Assembly: GCA_030837305.1 (NCBI GenBank)
Contig: JAUPKT010000327.1
Location: 1 to 5,671, forward strand
From: Thermodesulfobacteriota bacterium
GTDB taxonomy: Bacteria > Desulfobacterota > Desulfomonilia > Desulfomonilales > Desulfomonilaceae
Length of the DNA: 5,671 bases
Direction of reading: 5' to 3'
Of the stretch, positions 1-5,061 are shown piece after piece. Under the pieces are notes generated by a model that was not told where the DNA came from, made no database searches, and saw nothing but the letters and a program-made list of their open reading frames with translations. The position numbers were made by a program, and so were the translations under genes. Every line of letters starts with the position of its first letter. Position 1 is the first letter of the stretch.

Positions 1-782
1 CTGAGTCAACAAACTCGACTTCTCTGGGGAACGCGCTGCCTGGATACGTAAAAGGGATCCTTCAAGAGGCGCTCCCAGTACCAGGGATTACCATTTCCCA
101 GGACAATTCAACCAGGAATGTGGCGTCCCCGCCACTGAAGAAATCCGGGAATACAGAGAAGTTGCCTGAACCCCGGGTCCAACTCTCTGCTCTAAGCCAA
201 CCGGAAATCAGTCAAGAAGGACCGATCACGGGGGAGTCACTTCCTTACCTCGAGATAGAAGTAAAACACGGTGAACACACATTTACCCTTTTTTCGAACT
301 TAGGAGACGGCAGGAGACAACCCCTCTACCACTGCAGGGTCGGACTCGGTGGCCCCGGGTTCCCCACGCCGGTGGGAACGTATTTTGTCACCCATATTTA
401 CGATGACAATCCGTGGTGGATTCCACCAAAGGATAGGGCATGGGCAGCCGGAGACAAGCCGAGCAAGAGGGTGTACGGAGGGACCATGGCCCCACTGCTC
501 AAAAAACGGGACGTGCGGTCCAAGAAAGAAGTTGGACACTTCGAGGATAAGGTTTCCGGACCCGTGAAATTAGAGGATTACGGATATCGGTTTCATGGGA
601 CCAATTCTCCGAGGAGCATCGGACATAATCAGTCACACGGATGCGTGAGAATGCTGCCTGACGATGCCAAAAAAGTCGCTGTCCTCATCAAAGACCATGT
701 CGGAACAATTGATCGACGAGAATCCGAAAATGGTTCCTTCGTAATATTGAAATCACCGGTCAGACTTAATCTTCTTAAATAA
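1..782 (+). CDS. L,D-transpeptidase (YkuD domain), 5' partial
   Basis: Periplasmic enzyme of the ErfK/YbiS/YkuD family. These make 3-3 cross-links in peptidoglycan or attach proteins to it, using a catalytic cysteine. Seen: the YkuD fold begins near base 240 and has a FPTPVGTY segment (360-383). The active-site signature is present, with HGTN (His at 594-596) followed 14 residues later by SHGCVRM (633-653; Ser, His, Gly, catalytic Cys at 642-644, Arg at 648-650). A lysine-rich stretch of about 60 residues lies between the TPVG segment and the HGTN histidine. The frame is open from base 3 to the stop at 780-782 (259 visible residues). A GTG at 120 could be called as the start, but it has only a weak AGGA before it and would give a protein with no export signal. 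I therefore infer that the true start, with a signal peptide or anchor, lies left of the window. The family is secure; the exact cross-linking activity is not. Confidence 0.88.
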   Translation, partial: ESTNSTSLGNALPGYVKGILQEALPVPGITISQDNSTRNVASPPLKKSGNTEKLPEPRVQLSALSQPEISQEGPITGESLPYLEIEVKHGEHTFTLFSNLGDGRRQPLYHCRVGLGGPGFPTPVGTYFVTHIYDDNPWWIPPKDRAWAAGDKPSKRVYGGTMAPLLKKRDVRSKKEVGHFEDKVSGPVKLEDYGYRFHGTNSPRSIGHNQSHGCVRMLPDDAKKVAVLIKDHVGTIDRRESENGSFVILKSPVRLNLLK

Positions 783-790
783 GATGCCCT

Positions 791-814
791 TCCCCTGACG
801 GGGGAGATTTTATT
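791..814 (+). terminator. Possible rho-independent terminator after the L,D-transpeptidase
   Basis: A 5-bp GC-rich stem (791-795 TCCCC with 801-805 GGGGA) and a 5-base loop are followed by GATTTTATT. It lies 8 bases after the stop codon. The stem is short, so termination may be weak. A second 5-bp hairpin (815-819 GTCCC with 823-827 GGGAC) follows directly. Confidence 0.4.
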
Positions 815-905
815 GTCCCTGCGGGACTTGAGAAGACGATGCTCACAGAAGCCGTGTTATCGCTCGATCCATCAAATAGAACAAGTGTGAAAGGAAATAG
901 CGTTT

Positions 906-1202
906 ATGCTGGCCGAACTCAGCGTGTTCCCGTTGGACAAGGGTGACTCCGGGTTGAGCAATTACGTTGCAGAGTCCGTCCAAATTATAAAGGAAAGCGG
1001 ACTGGACTATGAAATTCATGCCATGGGCACTTTGATAGAAGGACCTTCAGATTTGGTCTTCGATGTAATCAAGAAATGTCACGAGAACATGGCGTCCAAA
1101 TGCCGCCGCGTGGTCACAAATGTTAAAATAGACGACCGAAAAGGCGCTGAAGGATCAATAAAGCGTAAGGTTTTGTCTGTGCAGGAGAAATTGCCGCTCT
1201 AG
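906..1202 (+). CDS. MTH1187-family thiamine-binding protein
   Basis: Small cytoplasmic protein of the Thiamine_BP (former DUF77, MTH1187/YqgV) family. Members have a ferredoxin-like fold and oligomerise; related domains (for example in YkoF) bind thiamine or its pyrimidine. The role in cells is not settled. Seen: 98 residues, the usual single-domain size. Family features are an N-terminal beta strand (residues 2-9), a central HAMGTLIEG segment (38-46; usual consensus xPMGTxxEG), KIDDR (74-78) and a closing KVLSV (88-92). Ala at 39 replaces the common Pro. The ATG is preceded by AAGGA at 891-895 with 10 bases of spacing. It is the first gene of a rightward run with the Nudix gene (74-base gap) and dtd. 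I saw no thi genes or TPP riboswitch beside it, so a link to thiamine rests on family membership alone. Confidence 0.85.
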   Translation: MLAELSVFPLDKGDSGLSNYVAESVQIIKESGLDYEIHAMGTLIEGPSDLVFDVIKKCHENMASKCRRVVTNVKIDDRKGAEGSIKRKVLSVQEKLPL

Positions 1203-1276
1203 AGCAAGAAGCTCCTCAGGCGGTTGACAACGGGTAATCGCTGACGAGAAAACAGCGGCTTGGTCCAGGAAACGGT

Positions 1277-1810
1277 ATGTTTGACACCGATAGTGAAATA
1301 CTTGACATAGTTGACGAAAAGGATCTTGTGGTGGGGAGTGCCACGAGAAAGACCATCCATGAAAATCACTTGATACATAGGGCGGTTCATGTCTTTGTAT
1401 TCAATCCAAATGGACGGATTTTTGTGCAAAAGCGGTCGGCGCATAAAGACAGATATCCACTCAAAGTTGACTCCTCTGCCGCCGGACACGTAGATCCAGG
1501 GGAGACGTATCTCGAAGCCGCCAAAAGGGAACTGAGAGAAGAGCTGTCCATCTCTCGAGAATTGACAGAGATACTTCGTGTGCCGCCATCCCCTGACACG
1601 GGATATGAACATGTCGTGCTGTTTCAGGCTTGCACCGACGAGGAGCCCGTGCTCAATCTTGAAGAGGCCATTGGCGGATGGTTTCTAACCCCCGATCAGC
1701 TTTCTTATGCCATGAAAACGAGCCCCAATGACTTTGTCCCGGCCTTTATACTCCTGTGGGACAAGTATCAAGGAAGAGCCGATGAAGGCCGTGATACAGC
1801 GAGTCCTTAG
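1277..1810 (+). CDS. Nudix hydrolase, YfcD/isopentenyl-diphosphate-isomerase-like
   Basis: Cytoplasmic Mg2+-dependent hydrolase of the Nudix superfamily, which cleaves nucleoside diphosphates linked to another moiety. Seen: 177 residues. The Nudix box spans residues 70-92 with Gly70, Glu76, Arg84-Glu85-Leu86, Glu88, Glu89 and Ile92, so all metal-binding glutamates are present. The only deviation is Ser91 at the usual Gly of the REUxEExGU motif. The N-terminal half (IVDEKDLVVGSATR at 11-24, HRAVHVFVFN at 34-43, QKRS at 51-54, SSAAGHVDPGE at 66-76) is typical of the YfcD and IDI-like branch. The substrate cannot be read from sequence, and isomerase activity is not implied. The ATG has AGGA at 1267-1270, 6 bases upstream. 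The last 29 bases overlap the start of dtd, so the two genes are almost certainly co-transcribed. Confidence 0.88.
   Translation: MFDTDSEILDIVDEKDLVVGSATRKTIHENHLIHRAVHVFVFNPNGRIFVQKRSAHKDRYPLKVDSSAAGHVDPGETYLEAAKRELREELSISRELTEILRVPPSPDTGYEHVVLFQACTDEEPVLNLEEAIGGWFLTPDQLSYAMKTSPNDFVPAFILLWDKYQGRADEGRDTASP
1770..1774 (+). promoter_or_regulatory. Ribosome binding site that sets the dtd start
   Basis: AAGGA inside the Nudix reading frame, 7 bases before the ATG at 1782. It favours that ATG over the upstream in-frame ATG at 1728, which would add 18 residues absent from the Dtd family. Confidence 0.7.
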
Positions 1811-2240
1811 AGCCGGTGTGAGAGTTGATGGTACGGTCGTGGGTGAAATTGGCCCTGGGATTCTCGTGCTCCTCGCTGTGGGTTTAGACGACGAGCAGCA
1901 CCAAGTGGAATGGATGACGGAAAAGGTGTCGGAGTTGCGTATCTTCCCGGACGAACAGGGCCGGATGAATCGCAGTTTGCTCGAAACAGGGGGTCAGGCT
2001 CTCGTTGTCTCTCAGTTCACGCTCTACGGAGATTGCCGAAAAGGAAGAAGACCATCCTACGCCCACTCAGCACCCGCGGACATCGCCGGCATTTACTACC
2101 AAGAATTCGTAGATCGAATGAGAAAAAAAGGTATCCATGTTCAGGAAGGCGTATTCGGTGCACACATGGAAGTAGAACTCGTCAATGATGGCCCCGTAAC
2201 TCTCATCATTGAGAGCCCCCCCACTAAACAGTTATCATAG
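1782..2240 (+). CDS. dtd: D-aminoacyl-tRNA deacylase
   Basis: Cytoplasmic homodimeric enzyme that hydrolyses D-amino acids (and glycine mischarged on tRNA-Ala) from tRNA, keeping D-residues out of proteins. Seen: 152 residues, close to the usual 145-150. The N-terminus MKAVIQRV is family-typical. Both active-site signatures are present: SQFTL at residues 77-81 and NDGPVT at 135-140, which contains the Gly-Pro pair that gives chiral selection. The preceding GVFGAHMEVELV matches the family, with His at 128 where Met or Asp is common. The start is set by a good ribosome binding site and by where homology begins. The open frame continues upstream to an ATG at 1728, which I reject. It overlaps the Nudix gene by 29 bases, suggesting coupled translation, and ends the rightward gene run before the hairpin at 2292. 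Confidence 0.95.
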   Translation: MKAVIQRVLRAGVRVDGTVVGEIGPGILVLLAVGLDDEQHQVEWMTEKVSELRIFPDEQGRMNRSLLETGGQALVVSQFTLYGDCRKGRRPSYAHSAPADIAGIYYQEFVDRMRKKGIHVQEGVFGAHMEVELVNDGPVTLIIESPPTKQLS

Positions 2241-2261
2241 CAAAATAGAAATCTTAGCCTG

Positions 2262-2290
2262 TTTACCAAAAGCCTCAGGGGTAAATCTTT
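2262..2290 (+). repeat. Weak inverted repeat downstream of dtd
   Basis: TTTACC (2262-2267) pairs with GGTAAA (2280-2285) across 12 bases and is followed by TCTTT. It could be an auxiliary stem-loop at the end of the dtd transcript. The stem is AT-rich and short. Confidence 0.3.
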
Positions 2291-2291
2291 C

Positions 2292-2324
2292 TGCCGGTCT
2301 CAACGTAGGTCAACCGGCACTTTT
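2292..2324 (+). terminator. Rho-independent terminator of the dtd run
   Basis: A perfect 7-bp stem, TGCCGGT (2292-2298) with ACCGGCA (2313-2319), encloses a 14-base loop and is followed by CTTTT. It lies 51 bases after the dtd stop. The loop contains the stop codon of the converging leftward gene (2302-2300), so its last codons form one arm. On the leftward strand the stem is not followed by a T-run, so it should work mainly rightward. Confidence 0.6.
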
Positions 2325-2749
2325 CGATCCCCCGTGAGAAAATAGTAGGAATTCTCTTCCTCAATGACATGTCTTGACAGCTCATAGTAGGCGGGACGCA
2401 AAACACGCGCGGCGAAAACATCTCCCTTTACCCGGCAATAGGGTATGCCGTCTGCACTGATCCAAAACTTCTCAGGATCAAAAGCCTCAAGGGTACCGTC
2501 ATTCAGCCTCATCAGAATCTGCCCGGTCTCATCTTCACTCACACTCTTCACGACGAAGGGGGTGTCTTCCACCTCAACCCTGCAGATCTGATTACCAAGT
2601 CTCACCTGGTAACCCCCCCGCTCAGTTGCTTCGAGGGCACCGCAGAACAGAACATAAATGCCGGGATGGATGATCTCGGACCCGTTCTGGAACCAGCGGC
2701 CTTCTTTGTCGATGTACAACTTCAAATAGGGTGTTGCGTCAAAATCCAT
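2300..2749 (-). CDS. DUF1285-like hypothetical protein
   Basis: Uncharacterised soluble protein of 149 residues with no signal peptide or membrane segment. From memory of the family it resembles DUF1285. The segments that suggest this are GRWFQNGSEI (17-26), a GGYQVRLG segment (45-52), VEVEDTPFVV (58-67), and a C-terminal GIPYCRVKGDVFAARVLRP (101-119) followed by AYYEL (120-124). It is shorter than many DUF1285 members. No catalytic motif is evident, and no function is assigned. The ATG at 2749 is the first possible start, since an in-frame TGA lies 9 bases before it. It sits 54 bases after the stop of the lytic transglycosylase on the same strand, so the two are probably one transcription unit. 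I infer a possible envelope-related role from that context only. Confidence 0.65.
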   Translation of the reverse strand: MDFDATPYLKLYIDKEGRWFQNGSEIIHPGIYVLFCGALEATERGGYQVRLGNQICRVEVEDTPFVVKSVSEDETGQILMRLNDGTLEAFDPEKFWISADGIPYCRVKGDVFAARVLRPAYYELSRHVIEEENSYYFLTGDRKVPVDLR

Positions 2750-2763
2750 TAGTAATCAATGAA

Positions 2764-2769
2764 TCCTCT
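2764..2769 (-). promoter_or_regulatory. Distant ribosome binding site for the DUF1285-like gene
   Basis: AGAGGA on the minus strand with 14 bases before the ATG at 2749, longer than the usual 5-10. No closer purine-rich site exists and an in-frame stop prevents an upstream start, so translation may be modest. Confidence 0.45.
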
Positions 2770-2803
2770 GTCCAATTTCCTCACATGTCCAGGAGCAAAG
2801 TGC

Positions 2804-4918
2804 CTACCAGAGGCCGGCCAGCTCCTTGCGGTTATGAACCATTCGGTATGTCCGATAGCCCGCAAGGACTTTCTTAACGTAATTTCTTGTCTCCTGATAC
2901 GGAATAGATTCTATGAACTCATCGGATTTCAAACGAGAGTTTTTTTGAACCCACGATCGGACTTTCCTGATATCCGCATTGTATGAGGCAACGGCAGGAA
3001 CAACCTTGCCGTCAAAAGACCCGAGATTTTTGGCCAAGATTTTTGTTCCGATTGCCAAATTGTGTTGAGGGGTTAGGAGCTGCAAAACTATGTTCTTGGA
3101 TGGTCTTCCCGAAATACCTACCAGTCCGGAGGCCTGGGGAGTGACCTGCATGAGACCCAAGGCACCGGCAGGCGACACGGCTGATGCGTCATACAGACTC
3201 TCCTGTCGTATGACGGACCACACCAGGTGGGGATCGAGGCCATTCTTGTCGGCCTGCTTCATCGTCTCATCATAGTGAACACGGGGATATGCCAGCTCAA
3301 TGAAATCGGGAGGTGCATCAACCGGCGGTCGTTCCATAAATTTTCCGAAAGAGTCAGCCAATATCGCACGAGCCCTCGGATAGTGCCCCTGAAGGTAGGC
3401 GCAGCGCGCTCTAAAGAAAGCCACGGCCGGCTCACCCCGAAGGTGCCCGGTCACACTATCCAAGTTAACCATGGCAAATTCATGCAATTTTAGTTCGTGG
3501 AGCGCCAAGGCATGCTTGATGTTCTTGTGAGACCTCATTTCGCTCGTGAGAGTAATGTCCGGGAAGCCACCGGCCTCACCATCATTTTGACGGGGTATCA
3601 TCTTGAGAGATCTGAGAAAATCGGCTGCAGCATATCCATAGTAACTCGTTGGGGCTTGGGCTGCCAACTCCTGGAGTAAGGTAACTGACTCTTGTCTCTT
3701 ATTCATGTTCAAGAGACTGCGTGCCTGCCAGTACCTACACCCATACTCAACGTCTCCCTGAGAGCCGGCAGATCTCAAGTGGCGGAAACCGTCTGACGCC
3801 TCCTGAAAACGGCCAGTTAAATACTGTATCCAGGCCACCTTCCACTGTGCCTGGAACCTCATTTTTTGGTCAGGGCTTGACTTCATAACACGGTGAAAAT
3901 ATTGCAGCGCCGGATCAAAATGTCCCTTCTCAAGGTGATAGGATCCAAGATTGAAGAGAGCTATTCTCTTAAAACGCTCATTCCCCGATTCCAATATCTT
4001 CTGGCTGAACGCCTCGAAATCCTTGTCTTTATCCAGGCGCCAATAAAGGCGGGTCAGCAGATAATATGCTTCTAACCGAACAGGCTGGGGCGGGTTTCCT
4101 TGCAGGAGGTCCTTCAAAATGTTAATAGCCGCCTGATTCTTTCGCTGTTTGTAACGACACGTGGCAAGCTTGATCTTCAGCATGCTGTCTGATGACTTTT
4201 TTTTAAGCATGCCCTCATACACATCACCGGCCAAATCAAAGCGTCCCGCCTGGTAAAGGAGGCGAGCACGCGCCACTTCTTCTCGCTCCGAGTATGCAAT
4301 CGGGGGGCATTTGCCGGCTTTGGCAAGCAACGCCAACTCCTCTGTAGCCTGCAAGCCCGCTGGCGATGCAGGAAAACCCAAGTACAGTTTCTTCAAATGT
4401 GTCGCAGCCTTGCCGTAATTGCCTAATTTTGCTTCCAACCGGGCTAGAAACATGATCAGGGCGGGTCGATTCCTGTTGTCCGAACTCTCAATCATTGATG
4501 TCAAGAGAGGAACCCCTTCAGGCTTGCCCTGCTCAGCAAGCACCTCAGCCAATTCCCGTCTCGCTATGGCCACGCAGACGCTGGAGGGATGAATCTTCAG
4601 CAACTCCTTATAAAAATATTCACTCTTTTCAAAGCTCTTCCCAGTACGATATCCCCGTGCCAATAGCATTAAAGATACCGGTCCATACAATTCATCCTTA
4701 TAAACAGTCAGCCAAATTCGCTCGCACGCCGCCAAGTCTCCAGCTTCGTATTGTTGCCGTCCCTCAAGAAACTGGGACTGGGGGGTGCCGACGCTTTTGC
4801 CCGCTGCAAACCCGAAAGTACCGAAAGTAGCGAAAAGGACTGTCAGAGGGAAAATGACGGAGAAAAAGACGGTGGCATTCTTAATCGGATATCTTCCAAT
4901 GGATGTGCTGAAGCTCAA
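2804..4918 (-). CDS. Secreted lytic transglycosylase, Slt70 type with TPR-like helical repeats
   Basis: Periplasmic murein-degrading enzyme that cleaves the MurNAc-GlcNAc bond to give 1,6-anhydro ends (family 1 lytic transglycosylases). Seen: 704 residues, near the size of Slt70 with its leader. Residues 15-39 are a hydrophobic export signal ending FGFAAG. Residues about 45-435 are a superhelix of TPR-like repeats (for example ARLLYQAGRFDLA at 218-230, FNLGSYHLEKGHFDPALQY at 322-340, and YWQARSLLNMNKRQES at 396-411, a hallmark of this family). The SLT domain covers about 545-695, with catalytic Glu573 in IRQES, GALGLMQVTP (585-594), ASYNA (644-648) and IPYQETRNYV (672-681). The start is TTG at 4918. 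It has no clear ribosome binding site, but an in-frame stop lies 18 bases upstream and no ATG or GTG precedes the signal peptide. The DUF1285-like gene follows. Confidence 0.9.
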   Translation of the reverse strand: MSFSTSIGRYPIKNATVFFSVIFPLTVLFATFGTFGFAAGKSVGTPQSQFLEGRQQYEAGDLAACERIWLTVYKDELYGPVSLMLLARGYRTGKSFEKSEYFYKELLKIHPSSVCVAIARRELAEVLAEQGKPEGVPLLTSMIESSDNRNRPALIMFLARLEAKLGNYGKAATHLKKLYLGFPASPAGLQATEELALLAKAGKCPPIAYSEREEVARARLLYQAGRFDLAGDVYEGMLKKKSSDSMLKIKLATCRYKQRKNQAAINILKDLLQGNPPQPVRLEAYYLLTRLYWRLDKDKDFEAFSQKILESGNERFKRIALFNLGSYHLEKGHFDPALQYFHRVMKSSPDQKMRFQAQWKVAWIQYLTGRFQEASDGFRHLRSAGSQGDVEYGCRYWQARSLLNMNKRQESVTLLQELAAQAPTSYYGYAAADFLRSLKMIPRQNDGEAGGFPDITLTSEMRSHKNIKHALALHELKLHEFAMVNLDSVTGHLRGEPAVAFFRARCAYLQGHYPRARAILADSFGKFMERPPVDAPPDFIELAYPRVHYDETMKQADKNGLDPHLVWSVIRQESLYDASAVSPAGALGLMQVTPQASGLVGISGRPSKNIVLQLLTPQHNLAIGTKILAKNLGSFDGKVVPAVASYNADIRKVRSWVQKNSRLKSDEFIESIPYQETRNYVKKVLAGYRTYRMVHNRKELAGLW

Positions 4919-4939
4919 GGAACGTACCGCGAAATCTCA

Positions 4940-4970
4940 ATGATCGTATCATGTAGCACTAAACGATCAT
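4940..4970. repeat. Perfect 8-bp inverted repeat, operator-like
   Basis: ATGATCGT (4940-4947) and ACGATCAT (4963-4970) are exact reverse complements, with 15 bases between and centres 23 bp apart, about two helical turns. The right arm touches the leftward -10 box and the expected leftward start of transcription lies just inside the repeat. This is the usual place for a repressor site. No known regulator consensus is recognised. Confidence 0.5.
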
Positions 4971-4997
4971 TATATCTGATTAAAATTGACAACACAA
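4969..4997 (-). promoter_or_regulatory. Sigma70-type promoter for the lytic transglycosylase unit
   Basis: On the minus strand a perfect TATAAT -10 box (4974-4969) lies 17 bp from a weak -35 box TTGTGT (4997-4992, three of six matches). The start of transcription is expected near 4962, giving a leader of about 44 bases before the TTG start. Confidence 0.6.
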
Positions 4998-5014
4998 CAA
5001 CACGGTCCTACAAT
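4986..5014 (+). promoter_or_regulatory. Sigma70-type promoter for the GAF regulator
   Basis: A perfect TTGACA -35 box (4986-4991), a 17-bp spacer and a TACAAT -10 box (5009-5014, five of six matches). The start of transcription is expected near 5021, about 41 bases before the ATG. The -35 box lies in the spacer of the leftward promoter, so polymerases on the two promoters should interfere with each other. Confidence 0.7.
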
Positions 5015-5061
5015 TTTGTAAGAAATGCTCCATAAATAGGTTAACGAGAGAGGTCAAACAT

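Noticed and set aside
783..905. Promoter for the thiamine-binding gene
   Set aside because: The best -35-like box (TTGAGA at 828-833) has no -10 at suitable spacing; the nearest candidate, TGTTAT, is 21 bp away.
1196..1214. Palindrome GCTCTAGAGC and nearby GAGC/GCTC stem at the end of the thiamine-binding gene
   Set aside because: The stem is only 4-5 bp and has no T-tract, and the next gene continues in the same direction; not enough for a terminator or operator call.
1224..1229. TTGACA before the Nudix gene as a promoter
   Set aside because: No -10-like hexamer occurs 15-19 bp downstream (the 17-bp position reads AGAAAA), so the box alone is not convincing.
1199..1612. Minus-strand open frame of 137 codons
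   Set aside because: It lies antisense to the well-supported Nudix gene, shows no recognisable domain and has low-complexity composition typical of a shadow frame.
1728..1781. Upstream ATG that would lengthen dtd by 18 residues
   Set aside because: The Dtd family starts at the MKAVIQRV-type N-terminus and a good ribosome binding site precedes 1782; the extension reads through Nudix coding sequence in another frame.
4495..5035. Plus-strand open frames of 111 and 94 codons over the slt start
   Set aside because: Both are antisense to the signal peptide and TPR coding region or cross the divergent promoters; no ribosome binding site or domain.
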